A stretch of DNA of 64,000 bases from UBA5734 sp964528645 (GCA_964528645.1 CAZGSR010000002.1:30175-94174); one strand, 5' to 3'. Counted from the stretch's first letter, positions 34,588-43,920 are shown. Numbers and translations are program-made. Notes: generated by a model from the sequence alone, not told the origin.

Positions 34588-35694
34588 ATGAAAAAACGTA
34601 TAACCGACAACCCATCCGCTGCACCGTCCTGCCAGATGAAAACCACCATCGGCGGCCAGGCCCTGATCGAAGGCCTGATGATGATCGGTCCGGATAAAAA
34701 AGTCATGGCTGTCCGTAAACCAGACGGTTCGATCTATCTGGAGCAGCTGCCGATGACCCGCTGGACGGGCCTGGCCAACCTCCTCTTTGTCCGCGGTTCT
34801 GTCCGATTGTTCCGCCAGCTCGTCACCGGAACCCGGGCCTTGTTGCGTTCTGCTGAATTGCTCGACGAGGCTTCCGAGCCTGTGCAACCTGCCACTCCAG
34901 CAGCGTTGGCCGGATCCCTTGAGGGTGCAGCCGCTGGGGAAGCCGCTGCTGGGACTGTCCTTGAGACGGAACCTGAGGCAAAACCCAGGCGGCGCACGTT
35001 CAAGGAATGGCGCGCCGGGATCGACCAGAAAATCGACCACTTCCTGACGCACCACTCCGAGGTCATGCTCTATTTATCGGCGATCGGCGGCATCCTTTTC
35101 AGCGTTGTGCTTTTCATTCTGTTACCCAACCTGCTGGCCGGTGGTGTCAGCCAGCTGACAGGCATCGGAGATACAGCCAGCCGCTCCTCCGCCATTCTCA
35201 AGAACCTGATCGAAGGCCTGATCCGGATTGTGATTTTTGTCGGGTATCTGATCCTGGCTTCGCGTATGAGCGAAATCCAGCGGGTCTGGATGTATCATGG
35301 TGCCGAGCACAAGACCATCGCCTGTTATGAGGCCCAGATGCCGCTGACCGTAGACAATGCGCGCCAGTTCAGCCGCTTCCATCCCCGCTGCGGTACGTCA
35401 TTCATGTTCATTGTCATCCTGGTCAGCATCGTTGTTTTCTCCCTGGTTGGCTGGTGGAATCCCTGGATCAATCTCCTGATCCGGTTCCTTCTCGTGCCAT
35501 TCGTTGCAGGTATCGCCTATGAAATCATCCGTCTGGCCGGTCGCTACAACAATCCCGTCACACGGGCGATCTCTGTACCTGGACTCTGGCTGCAGCGCTT
35601 AACGACGGCAGAGCCCAATGACACCATGCTGGAGGTCGCGATCGCGGCCATGGAAGCGGTCATTCCTGAAGAATCCGGCCGCGACAAATGGTGA
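34588..35694 (+). CDS. DUF1385 (YqhQ-like) membrane protein
   Basis: The 368-residue protein has the DUF1385 core: GGQALIEGLMMIGPDKKVMAVR near 23, several TM helices from about 160 and the two conserved motifs MYHGAEHKTIACYEA near 236 and SRFHPRCGTSFMFI near 262. An acidic, Ala-rich linker of about 50 residues near 85-135 is an insertion relative to shorter homologues. Function is unknown (a putative metal-dependent membrane enzyme by motif). It is followed by prmC ten bases later. Confidence 0.92.
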   Translation: MKKRITDNPSAAPSCQMKTTIGGQALIEGLMMIGPDKKVMAVRKPDGSIYLEQLPMTRWTGLANLLFVRGSVRLFRQLVTGTRALLRSAELLDEASEPVQPATPAALAGSLEGAAAGEAAAGTVLETEPEAKPRRRTFKEWRAGIDQKIDHFLTHHSEVMLYLSAIGGILFSVVLFILLPNLLAGGVSQLTGIGDTASRSSAILKNLIEGLIRIVIFVGYLILASRMSEIQRVWMYHGAEHKTIACYEAQMPLTVDNARQFSRFHPRCGTSFMFIVILVSIVVFSLVGWWNPWINLLIRFLLVPFVAGIAYEIIRLAGRYNNPVTRAISVPGLWLQRLTTAEPNDTMLEVAIAAMEAVIPEESGRDKW

Positions 35695-35704
35695 GGTAAC
35701 CGCC

Positions 35705-36610
35705 ATGGTGACAGTGGGGGATCTGCTGCGCACCATGCGCCTGGCCTTGACGGAAAGCGGCATCGAGGCTGCCCGTCATGAGGCCGCACTGCTGATCTCG
35801 ACCCGTTGTGATCTGGCGCTGGCCAGGGTGTACAGCCACCCGGAAACAGCGGTCACGGCCCAGCAGGCAGAGCAACTGAGGGCCGATTTGCGCCGCCGGG
35901 TTGACCACGAGCCAATCGCCTACATCCTGGGGCAAACCGAGTTCTACGGACTGGAATTTGCAGTCGGTCCAGGAGTCCTGATCCCGCGCGCCGATACGGA
36001 ACGTCTGGTCGAAGTCGCCCTCGAACAAATCACGACCCATTTCCCGCCCGACCGGACGATAAGCATCCTCGATACCTGCACGGGCTCCGGCTGTGTCGGG
36101 ATCAGTGTCGCCTCGCATCTTGCTGCAAAAGACCGAGGCTTTCAACTGGACCTGGTTGACCAGGATCCTGTAGCGATCGAATACGCTAAGGCCAATGTGA
36201 AACGGCATAAGATGGAAAACCAGCCCAGAACCCATGTCCAGGTCCAGGTTTTCCAAGCTGATTTATGGCCTGATCCTGCCCGGACTGGTCACGAGCGGTA
36301 TGATGTGATCCTGGCTAATCCACCTTACATTGTCCAGTCTGATGTACCCGGCCTGATGCCGGATGTCAGCCGTTTCGAGCCCTGGGTCGCCCTGGATGGC
36401 GGTACCGACGGACTCGATTTTTATCGTCGCCTGACTCGTGAATCAGCCCGCTGGCTCAAACGCCCCGGACTCCTCCTGCTCGAGCATGGTTTTGACCAGG
36501 CCCTGGCTGTCGAAAGTCTGTGTGCAACAGCAGGTTTGACAGACTTGCTGGCTGTTTATGATTATGGTGGCCATCCCCGGGTGACCGGTGGCTGGCTGCG
36601 CGAATCCTGA
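35705..36610 (+). CDS. prmC: Release factor glutamine methyltransferase PrmC
   Basis: A 301-residue SAM-dependent methyltransferase. It has an N-terminal helical substrate domain, YILGQTEFYGLEFAVGPGVLIPRADTE near 76, SAM loop LDTCTGSGCVGIS near 122 and the catalytic VILANPPYI near 204. It methylates the Gln of the GGQ motif in RF1/RF2; prfA sits 3.3 kb downstream. The start at 35705 follows GTGAGG; a longer frame begins inside DUF1385 and is not needed. Confidence 0.94.
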   Translation: MVTVGDLLRTMRLALTESGIEAARHEAALLISTRCDLALARVYSHPETAVTAQQAEQLRADLRRRVDHEPIAYILGQTEFYGLEFAVGPGVLIPRADTERLVEVALEQITTHFPPDRTISILDTCTGSGCVGISVASHLAAKDRGFQLDLVDQDPVAIEYAKANVKRHKMENQPRTHVQVQVFQADLWPDPARTGHERYDVILANPPYIVQSDVPGLMPDVSRFEPWVALDGGTDGLDFYRRLTRESARWLKRPGLLLLEHGFDQALAVESLCATAGLTDLLAVYDYGGHPRVTGGWLRES

Positions 36611-36644
36611 CCCGATTCTATCAGCGAACAGAGGAGCATCCCCC

Positions 36645-36866
36645 ATGCCTTCGCGTTTCAACCTCTTTCCTTTTACAGTTGGACAGATTCTGGTTCTGAA
36701 AAAGAAACACCCCTGTGGCAGCGAACGCTGGCGCGTGGAGCGGGTCGGGGCTGACATTGGCTGCACCTGTCTCGGTTGCAACCACTTTCACGTCTGGCCG
36801 CGCCGTCAGCTGGAAAAAGCGCTGAAAGACGTAGTAGAACCAATCAGTCCTCTTAAGCCAGGTTAG
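36645..36866 (+). CDS. DUF951 family zinc-ribbon-like protein
   Basis: This 73-residue protein has the DUF951 core VGQILVLKKKHPCGSERWRVERVGADIGCTCLGC, in which conserved cysteines (CG, CTCLGC) probably bind zinc; the HFHVWPRRQLEKAL tail is basic. The start at 36645 follows AGAGGAGC. It ends overlapping the convergent DUF4097 gene by four bases. Confidence 0.88.
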   Translation: MPSRFNLFPFTVGQILVLKKKHPCGSERWRVERVGADIGCTCLGCNHFHVWPRRQLEKALKDVVEPISPLKPG

Positions 36867-37789
36867 CCAGCCAACAGGAGCCCGGACGCTGTCTGCAGAT
36901 TCCCAGCTGGCAGCTTTTCCCCAGTGAAATCGATCTCAATCGACCCATTGGATGTTTTGACGGTCAGGGTTTTGGTCCCTTGACCAGTCAGATTCTCCAG
37001 GCTGTTTTTACCATTGCTGGTCTGACTGGTGATCGTGTAGTCTTCCGCGCGCCCCCGGATGGTGCCGCGAATATTCCCGTTGCTCGTTTCCATCCGGATC
37101 GAGTCACCTGCGATCGCCGCACACTCGATCGGTCCGTTGCTGGTCTTGAGAGACAGATCCATGGCCAGCATCCTGTCTGCCTGGATACGACCATTGCTGG
37201 TTACCAGATAGGCCGAATCTGCCCGGATATCTTTTGCTGTGATGGCTCCGTTTGAGGTCGTCAGTTCTAGTCCGGCTGTGACGGTCAGATCCTGGACGGT
37301 GATGCCACCATTGGTGGTGCGGATGCTGACAGGGCCATCCAAGTCCAGCGAATCAAGCTTGACTGGACCATTAGACGTATAGAGGTCGATGCGTCCTTTG
37401 AACGTTGAAGGGATTGTCACTTCCATCGGGCGCAGGGCATAGCCCCAGAGCCAGCCGAAACGGGCTCGCCACGAAGTGTTTTCCCTTGCATCGACCGACA
37501 AGGTGCCGCCGTTTTCCTGGACCTGCACAGGCTCGAATTCGGTCTCATTCCAATCCAGCCGGATGGTACTCCCCTGGTCCATGCGGATATTGACCGGCCG
37601 GTTCCTGAGGGTGATTGTCAGTTCGGAGAGCGGCTCGGTGGCCGACTCATAGTGGCGGTCCACCAAACGGACCGGCGCGACATCTGGCAGCAGATATCTG
37701 AAGCCGCTCAAAGCAATCATGATTGCGACAAATGCAGTGACCGCAAGGATCAGGACAGAAATCAGGACCACAGTAAGCACACGTTTCAT
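36863..37789 (-). CDS. DUF4097-type beta-helix protein with N-terminal membrane anchor
   Basis: The 308-residue protein has one TM helix (about 5-28) and a DUF4097 beta-strand repeat domain. There, T-S/T-N-G-x-I/V occurs about seven times at 18-20-residue spacing (for example TSNGPVKL, TTNGGITV, TSNGAITA, TSNGRIQA). Such proteins form a right-handed beta-helix at the cell surface and often neighbour two-component or PspC-like genes, none of which is here. A frame extending through the next gene is spurious; the ATG at 37789 has AAGGGGATGA upstream. Confidence 0.88.
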   Translation of the reverse strand: MKRVLTVVLISVLILAVTAFVAIMIALSGFRYLLPDVAPVRLVDRHYESATEPLSELTITLRNRPVNIRMDQGSTIRLDWNETEFEPVQVQENGGTLSVDARENTSWRARFGWLWGYALRPMEVTIPSTFKGRIDLYTSNGPVKLDSLDLDGPVSIRTTNGGITVQDLTVTAGLELTTSNGAITAKDIRADSAYLVTSNGRIQADRMLAMDLSLKTSNGPIECAAIAGDSIRMETSNGNIRGTIRGRAEDYTITSQTSNGKNSLENLTGQGTKTLTVKTSNGSIEIDFTGEKLPAGNLQTASGLLLAG

Positions 37790-37856
37790 CACATCATCCC
37801 CTTTATTTCTGCTATACAACGAAGCGAGCATTATGTCAAATAGTGATCGGAAAGAT

Positions 37857-37895
37857 GAAAAAAACCGCCGCTTTTCTGTAAAGCGACGGTTTTTC
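37857..37895 (-). terminator. Strong intrinsic terminator after the GGGtGRT gene
   Basis: AAAAACCGTCGCTTT pairs with AAAGCGGCGGTTTTT (one G-U) around a short TACAG-type loop; T runs flank both sides, so it can work in either direction. It ends the GGGtGRT/NifU-like unit and separates it from the DUF4097 gene. Confidence 0.92.
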
Positions 37896-37938
37896 GACTT
37901 CGGTTGACAAGTCTGGAACAGGTGGTAGTGGCAGTTCC

Positions 37939-38937
37939 TCAGCCAGCCTGTTCGATCGCGACGGCGACGGAGACGGTCGCGCCGACCATCGGGTTGTTGC
38001 CCATTCCCAGGAATCCCATCATTTCGACGTGGGCCGGAACTGAGGAGGAGCCAGCGAACTGGGCATCGGAGTGCATGCGGCCCATGGTGTCGGTCATGCC
38101 GTAGGAGGCAGGGCCGGCGGCCATATTGTCCGGGTGCAGGGTACGGCCTGTGCCGCCGCCGGAGGCAACCGAGAAATACTTCTTGCCGAGGTCGTTGCAT
38201 TCTTTTTTGTAGGTGCCGGCGACCGGGTGCTGGAAGCGGGTCGGATTGGTGGAGTTGCCGGTGATCGAAACGTCGACACCTTCCTGGTGCATGATGGCGA
38301 CACCTTCGCGGACGTCATCAGCGCCATAGCAGCGGACTTTGGCCCGGTCGCCCTTGGAGTAGGCTTTTTCCTGGACGATGGCCAGATTGCCCGTGTAGTA
38401 GTCGAACTGGGTCTGGACATAGGTGAAGCCATTGATGCGGGAGATGATCTGGGCGGCGTCCTTGCCGAGGCCGTTCAGGATGACCTGGAGGGGCTGGGTG
38501 CGGACCTTGTTGGCGGATTTGGCGATGCCGATGGCGCCCTCAGCCGCAGCGAAGGATTCGTGGCCGGCGAGGAAGGCGAAGCATTTGGTTTCTTCGCGCA
38601 GCAGCATGGCGGCCAGGTTGCCATGGCCGATACCGACCTTGCGGTCTTCGGCGACGGAACCGGGGATGCAGAAAGCCTGCAGGCCGATGCCGATGGCCTC
38701 GGCGGCGTCAGCAGCCTTGGTGCAGCCTTTCTTGATGGCGATGGCAGCGCCAACGACATAGGCCCAGGCGGCATTTTCAAATGCGATCGGCTGAGTGTCT
38801 TTGCAGATCTTGTAGGGATCGATGCCTTTGGCCTCGCAGATGGCTTTGGCTTCTTCGATCGAGGCAATGCCATATTCGGCAAGGGCCGCGTTGACTTTGT
38901 CGATGCGGCGCGAGTAACTTTCAAACAGTTGTGCCAT
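37939..38937 (-). CDS. GGGtGRT protein
   Basis: This 332-residue protein contains SVASGGGTGRTLHPDNMAAGPASYGMTDTMGRMH at about 247-280, the motif that names the GGGtGRT family of anaerobic bacteria. FEARGAA-type helices and KCFAFLAGHESFAAAEGA-like segments precede it. It almost always neighbours a NifU-like scaffold, as it does here (29 bases downstream of that gene), which suggests a role in metal-cluster handling; the biochemical function is unknown. The start follows AAAGGAGC. It is second in its operon and followed by a strong terminator. Confidence 0.93.
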   Translation of the reverse strand: MAQLFESYSRRIDKVNAALAEYGIASIEEAKAICEAKGIDPYKICKDTQPIAFENAAWAYVVGAAIAIKKGCTKAADAAEAIGIGLQAFCIPGSVAEDRKVGIGHGNLAAMLLREETKCFAFLAGHESFAAAEGAIGIAKSANKVRTQPLQVILNGLGKDAAQIISRINGFTYVQTQFDYYTGNLAIVQEKAYSKGDRAKVRCYGADDVREGVAIMHQEGVDVSITGNSTNPTRFQHPVAGTYKKECNDLGKKYFSVASGGGTGRTLHPDNMAAGPASYGMTDTMGRMHSDAQFAGSSSVPAHVEMMGFLGMGNNPMVGATVSVAVAIEQAG

Positions 38938-38966
38938 GGATGGGTGCTCCTTTCGCGAGTCTTGAA

Positions 38967-39659
38967 TTATTCGTGACGGGGATCAATGACGCGGACGGCT
39001 TCGTCGAAACGGCCGTACTGGCCGATCGATTTCTGGAACGCCTCATTGGCATCGACGCCCTTCTTGATCAAGTCAAGCATCGGACCGGTCTTGAGGAACT
39101 GGTAACCGATCACTTCGTTGTTTTCATCGAGACCCATCTTCAGGACATAGCCTTCCGTGAGCTCCAGGTAGCGAGGGCCTTTTTCAACGGTCGAGTACAT
39201 CGTGCCCGTCATGCTGCGCAGGCCTTTGCCGAGGTCTTCAAGACCGGCGCCGATCGGCAGGCCGTCTTCCGAGAAGGCAGACTGGCTGCGGCCATAGACG
39301 ATCTGCAGGAACAGCTCGCGCATGGCGACATTGATTGCGTCACAGACGAGGTCGGTGTTGAGGGCTTCGAGAATGGTCTTGCCGGCGAGAATCTCAGCGG
39401 CCATGGCGGCGGAATGGGTCATGCCGGAGCAGCCGATCGTCTCGACGAGGGCTTCCTGGATGACGCCTTCCTTGACATTGAGCGAGAGTTTGCAGGCACC
39501 CTGTTGTGGTGCGCACCAGCCAACCCCGTGGGTGAAACCAGAAATGTCCTTGATTTCCTTGGCCTGGGTCCAGCGGCCTTCTTGCGGAATCGGCGCCGGT
39601 CCATGGTAGGCACCTTTGGCCACGCAAGTCATGTGTTCTACTTCGTGTGTCTTCAGCAT
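38967..39659 (-). CDS. NifU-like iron-sulfur cluster scaffold protein of the GGGtGRT pair
   Basis: A 230-residue protein with an IscU/NifU-N-type core. Candidate cluster cysteines lie in GVGWCAPQQGACKLSL (about 48-56), VETIGCSGMTHSAAMAAEIL (about 77) and LNTDLVCDAINVAM (about 106). The C-terminal half (about 150-230) is extra to minimal IscU. The start at 39659 follows GAAAGGGG; the frame reaches 39860 but would cover the structured leader. No sufS or other SUF gene is visible nearby. It is the first gene after the leader at 39660-39767. Confidence 0.88.
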   Translation of the reverse strand: MLKTHEVEHMTCVAKGAYHGPAPIPQEGRWTQAKEIKDISGFTHGVGWCAPQQGACKLSLNVKEGVIQEALVETIGCSGMTHSAAMAAEILAGKTILEALNTDLVCDAINVAMRELFLQIVYGRSQSAFSEDGLPIGAGLEDLGKGLRSMTGTMYSTVEKGPRYLELTEGYVLKMGLDENNEVIGYQFLKTGPMLDLIKKGVDANEAFQKSIGQYGRFDEAVRVIDPRHE

Positions 39660-39767
39660 GCTTTTTTCCCCTTTCAAAGATGGTTTTACCTGTCGTGTGA
39701 TCCACCTGCCGCCCAATTGGCTCAGCCAATCTTGCGGCCCTGGGTCTTCCCGGCAGGTAAAAAATCC
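39660..39767 (-). ncRNA. Structured 5' leader with two mutually exclusive pairings (riboswitch-like)
   Basis: The expected transcript starts near 39767. Its first arm TTTTTTACCTGCCG can pair with CGGCAGGT (minus-strand complement of 39704-39711), forming a closed multi-stem fold containing ATTGGC-TGA-GCCAAT, or through TTTTACCTG with CAGGTAAAA (39684-39692) close to the ribosome site. The two pairings exclude each other, as in switches. I could not match it to a known riboswitch class. Confidence 0.5.
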
Positions 39768-39773
39768 CATGCC

Positions 39774-39802
39774 ATTATATCCGAATGACACGCAGGTTAC
39801 CA
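39774..39802 (-). promoter_or_regulatory. Promoter of the NifU-like/GGGtGRT operon
   Basis: TATAAT at 39774-39779 (minus), with TGGTAA (39797-39802) 17 bp upstream as a weak -35. It directs the structured leader. Confidence 0.55.
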
Positions 39803-39887
39803 GACGGGAAGTTGCATAAGTCGACAGAGACTTTTGCCGCACGTTGCGCGGAAAAATCATGTATAATCGGGGTCGAAAGGGAAAAGT

Positions 39888-40970
39888 ATGCTAGACAAAC
39901 TGAGTGCGGTCGAAAACCGCTTTGATGAATTGAACCTCTTGCTGTCCGATCCAGCCGTTTTTTCCGACCAGGACCGGTATCGCCGCCTGCTCAAGGAGCA
40001 TGCGGAATTATCACCGCTGGTCGAGAACGTCAAAGCATTGCGCCAGTCGAAAGAGGCGATCGAAGAACACCGGCAACTTCTGACCCAGTCCGATGACCGG
40101 GAGTTTCGCGAACTGGTCCGGGATGAGCTTTCAAACCTGGAATCGCGTGCCTCACTGCTGGAGGCTGAGCTGCAGGAGCAGCTGCTGCCCAAAGATCCCA
40201 AGGATGAACGCAACGTGATCATGGAGATTCGCGCCGGTGCCGGTGGGGAGGAGGCAGCCTTGTTTGCGGGAGTCCTTTTCCGCATGTATGGGGCTTACGC
40301 TGATTCTCAAGGCTGGAAGACGGAATTGATTGACGCCAGTGAGACGGAAATTGGCGGTTACAAAGAAGTTGTTTTTATGATCGAAGGCCGCGGTGCGTAC
40401 AGCCAGCTGAAGTTCGAAAGCGGTGTGCACCGGGTCCAGCGAGTGCCTGTGACAGAATCCGGTGGACGGATCCATACCTCGACGGTCACGGTCGCCGTCC
40501 TGCCGGAGGCAGAGGATGTGGAAGTCAACATCAATCCCAATGATCTCCAGATCGATACTTACCGGGCATCGGGTGCCGGTGGCCAGCATGTCAACCGGAC
40601 GGATTCTGCTGTGCGCATCACCCACAAGCCGACCGGACTGGTCGTCACATGCCAGGATCAGCGCTCGCAATACAAGAACAAGGACCGGGCCATGGCCGTG
40701 CTCAAATCCCGTTTGCTGGAAATGACCCAGGCAGCCCACAGTGGGGCGATTGCCTCAGAACGTAAAAACCAGGTGGGCACGGGAGACCGCAGTGAACGGA
40801 TCCGGACCTATAATTACCATCAAGGCCGGGTCACCGATCACCGGATAGGCCTGACCCTGTACCGCCTGGAAGACATCCTGCTCGGTGATCTGGGTGAAAT
40901 CATCCGGGCACTCCAGGCCGCGGCCCGTTCCAACAGTCTGGGCCAGGCTGCTGAGGACGATGCCGGATGA
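39888..40970 (+). CDS. prfA: Peptide chain release factor 1
   Basis: This 360-residue RF1 has an N-terminal helical domain, the stop-codon reading PxT motif as [14 protein letters not shown] near 185, and the peptidyl-hydrolysis [15 protein letters not shown] near 228. It recognises UAA and UAG and is the substrate of PrmC (35705). The start follows GAAAGGGAAAAG. A TATAAT at 39862-39867 lies upstream but no convincing -35 goes with it. Its last four bases overlap sua5. Confidence 0.97.
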   Translation: MLDKLSAVENRFDELNLLLSDPAVFSDQDRYRRLLKEHAELSPLVENVKALRQSKEAIEEHRQLLTQSDDREFRELVRDELSNLESRASLLEAELQEQLLPKDPKDERNVIMEIRAGAGGEEAALFAGVLFRMYGAYADSQGWKTELIDASETEIGGYKEVVFMIEGRGAYSQLKFESGVHRVQRVPVTESGGRIHTSTVTVAVLPEAEDVEVNINPNDLQIDTYRASGAGGQHVNRTDSAVRITHKPTGLVVTCQDQRSQYKNKDRAMAVLKSRLLEMTQAAHSGAIASERKNQVGTGDRSERIRTYNYHQGRVTDHRIGLTLYRLEDILLGDLGEIIRALQAAARSNSLGQAAEDDAG

Positions 40971-42118
40971 AGACCCAGCTCGTGTTGATCGACCCCAGCT
41001 TGATGGAAATGGCGCAGCTGGAGGATTTGCCCGCTGACAGAACCAGGCTGGATCGCCTGCTGCTACCTGCCGCGGAGGCTTTGCGGACTGGCGAGCTGGT
41101 CGCTTTTCCAACGGAGACTGTCTATGGTCTCGGAGCCAATGCTCTGGACGCCGGCGCGGTGGCCAGGATTTTTGCTGCCAAAGGTCGTCCCGGCGACAAC
41201 CCGCTGATCATCCATGTCGCTTATCCAGCCGATATCGAGCCCTTGACCACGGGTTTGACGCCTCTGGCCCGCCGCTTGCTGGAGGCATTCGCCCCTGGAC
41301 CCCTGACTTTGATCCTCCCCAGGTCCGCGATTGTTCCAGACATTGTTACAGCTGGCTTGGACACGGTTGCTGTCCGGATCCCCGCGCATCCGGTCGCCCG
41401 GCGCCTGATCGAGCTTGCTGGCGTGCCCGTTGCGGCACCTTCTGCTAACAAGTCCGGCCGGCCCAGCCCCACCCGCGCCTGGCATGTCGAGGAGGATTTT
41501 TCCGGCTTGATCCCCTACATCATCGATGGTGGTTCGTGTGAGTTTGGACTGGAATCCACCGTGCTGGACCTGACAGACGAATCTCCCACGATCTTGCGTC
41601 CCGGCGCCATCACCCAGGACATGATCGACTCTGTTATTGGACAACACTCAGGCACATCCAGAAAGCAGGGGGATGCCAGTGCCCGTGTCCCCAAATCGCC
41701 AGGCATGAAGTACCGCCATTATGCGCCCAAGGCCCGGCTGGTCATCTGCGACCAGTCCAGCAGCCTGGAACGTGCTGCCTGCCTCTTGTCGCATCTGGTC
41801 CAGGAAGGCTGGCAGTCTCAAACCACCGCTCAGGCAGAACCCAGATTTGGCCTGTACCTTTGCCGGGAGACCCTGGTAGCCTTCCTGCAGCTTGTTGATC
41901 TGGTGCACCAGGCTGATCTGCCCTCTGGCCTGGCATTGGAAATCTATGCCGAACATCCGGATCCTCAGGCCGCGTCGCATCATTTGTTCAATGCCTTGCG
42001 TTCGTTTGACCGGCGGGGGATGCGGTTGATCGTGGCCGAAGGCTTGCCCCTGCAGGGCCACGGTCTGGCCTACATGAACCGCCTGGTCAAAGCTGCAGGT
42101 GGGGGAGAACCCGTCTGA
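40967..42118 (+). CDS. L-threonylcarbamoyladenylate synthase (Sua5 type)
   Basis: A 383-residue protein with a YrdC domain (about 25-215: [52 protein letters not shown]), then the linker [13 protein letters not shown] and a C-terminal Sua5 domain. It makes threonylcarbamoyl-AMP for the t6A37 tRNA modification. The ATG overlaps the prfA stop as ATGA, so translation is coupled. The following gene is a low-molecular-weight phosphatase, a common order in Firmicutes. Confidence 0.95.
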   Translation: MKTQLVLIDPSLMEMAQLEDLPADRTRLDRLLLPAAEALRTGELVAFPTETVYGLGANALDAGAVARIFAAKGRPGDNPLIIHVAYPADIEPLTTGLTPLARRLLEAFAPGPLTLILPRSAIVPDIVTAGLDTVAVRIPAHPVARRLIELAGVPVAAPSANKSGRPSPTRAWHVEEDFSGLIPYIIDGGSCEFGLESTVLDLTDESPTILRPGAITQDMIDSVIGQHSGTSRKQGDASARVPKSPGMKYRHYAPKARLVICDQSSSLERAACLLSHLVQEGWQSQTTAQAEPRFGLYLCRETLVAFLQLVDLVHQADLPSGLALEIYAEHPDPQAASHHLFNALRSFDRRGMRLIVAEGLPLQGHGLAYMNRLVKAAGGGEPV

Positions 42119-42168
42119 TCAAACATCGATCTCGATCGACCCGGATATTCAACAGGAGGGTGCGGAAC

Positions 42169-42609
42169 ATGAAAATTTTATTTGTCTGCACGGGAAATAC
42201 GTGTCGCAGCCCGATGGCGGCAAGCTTCTTGCCTGATACGATTGCTGAATCGGCTGGAACACACGCTTGGCCGGGTGATGAAGCAACCGCCGAGGCCATC
42301 CAGGCGGCCAAGCATGCAGGCGGCCGCAGCCTGGAAAACCACCGGGCCCGACGCCTCGATTCAGTCGACCTGGAGTCATTCGACTGGATCTTGACCATGA
42401 ACATCCAGCAGAAACATGCGGTTATCCTGCGCTACCCCCAGCTGGCCGACAAGGTATTCACGCTGGGAGAAAAAGCCGGTGAGCCCCAGGTGCAGGTTCC
42501 CGACCCTTATGGACTGTCCCAGGCTGTGTATGACCAGACAGCCCTGCTGATCAAACACCTGGTCCGCAAGATCGTGCCGGATGCGACAAAAACTTCTGGA
42601 CCAGACTAA
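42169..42609 (+). CDS. Low-molecular-weight protein tyrosine phosphatase
   Basis: This 146-residue protein starts MKILFVCTGNTCRSPM, with the CX5R catalytic loop CTGNTCR at residues 7-13 and the general-acid VPDPYG near 110. It dephosphorylates phospho-Tyr or phospho-Arg; YwlE-type arginine phosphatases share this gene order behind sua5. The residues separating Tyr from Arg specificity cannot be judged with certainty. A GTG nine bases upstream lies partly inside the AGGAGG ribosome site and is not used. Confidence 0.92.
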   Translation: MKILFVCTGNTCRSPMAASFLPDTIAESAGTHAWPGDEATAEAIQAAKHAGGRSLENHRARRLDSVDLESFDWILTMNIQQKHAVILRYPQLADKVFTLGEKAGEPQVQVPDPYGLSQAVYDQTALLIKHLVRKIVPDATKTSGPD

Positions 42610-42641
42610 GGACAAGGACCGTGCCCGCTGATAGAATGGAC

Positions 42642-42670
42642 TTGACCCTCTGATCATCTCGTGCTATAGT
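42642..42670 (+). promoter_or_regulatory. Promoter of the rpsF-ssb-rpsR operon
   Basis: TTGACC (42642-42647), a 17-bp spacer and TATAGT (42665-42670). The leader contains a TTGTTC...GGAACAA hairpin (about 42699-42730), a possible S6:S18-type regulatory leader; I could not confirm the CCG-containing binding loop. Confidence 0.7.
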
Positions 42671-42775
42671 TTTTAGCGCTGCGCAATCTTTTGCTGCAGT
42701 TGTTCTTTTACAACAAAAAAAGGAACAATCCTCGCCCAGGTTATGTGGGCCGTAAGTCCAGGAGGAGGTGAAACA

Positions 42776-43063
42776 ATGGCTAGAAAGTATGAAGCAATGG
42801 TAATCCTGAACCCCGTTCTCGGTGAAGAAGCAGTGAATGCGACCGTCGAGAAAGTCAAGGGTCTCGTTGAAGCGTCTGCAACGCTCGACCAGATCGATGT
42901 CTGGGGCAAAAAGCGCCTTGCGTACGAAATTGATGATCAGAAGGAAGGTTACTACTTCCTCATCAACTTCAGTGCGGAAGCAGAGTTCCCGAAGGAACTT
43001 GAGCGCGTGCTCAAGATCACCGATGGTGTTCTTCGTTATCTGGTAATCCGTACTGACGAATAA
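42776..43063 (+). CDS. rpsF: 30S ribosomal protein S6
   Basis: A 95-residue S6: MARKYEAMVILNPVLGEEAV, KRLAYEIDDQKEGYYFLINF and the LKITDGVLRYLVIR strand. It binds the central domain of 16S rRNA together with S18. The ATG at 42776 follows AGGAGGAGGTG. It is the first gene of rpsF-ssb-rpsR, the normal bacterial order. Confidence 0.98.
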   Translation: MARKYEAMVILNPVLGEEAVNATVEKVKGLVEASATLDQIDVWGKKRLAYEIDDQKEGYYFLINFSAEAEFPKELERVLKITDGVLRYLVIRTDE

Positions 43064-43087
43064 GAGTCAGAAAGGACAAGTGAGACC

Positions 43088-43534
43088 ATGAACAAAGTGA
43101 TCCTGATGGGTAATCTGACCCGAGACCCGGAAATGCGCACCACCCCGAGCAATGTGCCTGTCTGCACATTCTCCCTGGCTGTCGAACGGCGTTTCAAATC
43201 CGCCAATGGTGAACGGCAGGCCGACTTTATCAATATTGTCGCCTGGCGCCAGCAAGCAGATTTTGTAGCCAAGTATTTCCACAAAGGTTCCCGCATGGTA
43301 GTTATCGGTTCTTTACAGGTCCGCAACTACGATGACAAGGACGGCAATAAGCGCACCGCAACCGAGGTGGTGGCCGACGAGATCTATTTCGGCGACACTA
43401 AGAAATCCGGCGGTGGTGGTTACGAACCTGCACAGCAGGTCAGTGCCGGTGCCCCTGCACCTGCGAACCTGCCGAGTCCGGACGGTTTCTTCCCCTCATC
43501 GGATGACGATACCTCACTGCCTTTCGATCTTTGA
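43088..43534 (+). CDS. ssb: Single-stranded DNA-binding protein
   Basis: The 148-residue SSB has an OB-fold domain (about 1-105; MNKVILMGNLTRDPEMRTTPSN, FINIVAWRQQADFVAKYFHKG) and a flexible Gly/Pro/Ala tail. The tail ends DDDTSLPFDL, close to the DDDIPF-type acidic tip that recruits partners. It coats ssDNA in replication and repair. It lies between rpsF and rpsR. Confidence 0.97.
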   Translation: MNKVILMGNLTRDPEMRTTPSNVPVCTFSLAVERRFKSANGERQADFINIVAWRQQADFVAKYFHKGSRMVVIGSLQVRNYDDKDGNKRTATEVVADEIYFGDTKKSGGGGYEPAQQVSAGAPAPANLPSPDGFFPSSDDDTSLPFDL

Positions 43535-43572
43535 TTTCTGGTTGTCTAGTTTGCTGAAAGGAGCAAAAAACC

Positions 43573-43848
43573 ATGGCTGATTTCAAACGTGGCCGCGACA
43601 GCGGTGACAAAGAAGGCCGCGGAGGCATGCGTCCGAGACGTTCCCGCCGCAAGGTCTGCGCATTCTGCGCCGATAAAGTCGAATCGATTGATTACAAGGA
43701 CATCAACCGTCTGCGCAAGTTCGTTTCCGAACGTGGCAAGATCCTGCCCAAGCGCATGACCGGTAACTGTGCCGAGCATCAGCGCCGCCTGACCATCTCG
43801 ATCAAGCGTGCCCGTCACGTCGCTTTGCTGCCTTACGCCGGCGAATAA
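43573..43848 (+). CDS. rpsR: 30S ribosomal protein S18
   Basis: This 91-residue S18 includes the [29 protein letters not shown] core and [25 protein letters not shown]. The CAFC/C-type residues suggest the zinc-competent form. An Arg/Gly-rich N-terminal extension of about 22 residues is present, as in many Firmicutes. The start is at 43573 behind GAAAGGAG. A strong terminator follows. Confidence 0.97.
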   Translation: MADFKRGRDSGDKEGRGGMRPRRSRRKVCAFCADKVESIDYKDINRLRKFVSERGKILPKRMTGNCAEHQRRLTISIKRARHVALLPYAGE

Positions 43849-43884
43849 ACTTCGCCCCTGGCATCAAGCCTCGCAAGAACATCC

Positions 43885-43910
43885 AGCGCCCGGATTCCCG
43901 GGCGCTTTTT
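43885..43910 (+). terminator. Terminator of the rpsF-ssb-rpsR operon
   Basis: AGCGCCCGG (43885-43893) and CCGGGCGCT (43898-43906) with a four-base loop, then TTTT. The -10 of the rplI promoter begins just after it. Confidence 0.95.
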
Positions 43911-43914
43911 ATGT

Positions 43915-43920
43915 TATAAT
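43915..43920 (+). promoter_or_regulatory. -10 element before rplI
   Basis: TATAAT at 43915-43920, 59 bases before rplI. Its -35 region overlaps the upstream terminator stem, so no clear -35 is seen. Confidence 0.45.

Noticed and set aside
37790..38200. N-terminal extension of the DUF4097 frame
   Set aside because: It runs antiphase through the 3' end of the GGGtGRT gene and the terminator; the ATG at 37789 with its ribosome site and TM start is clearly right.
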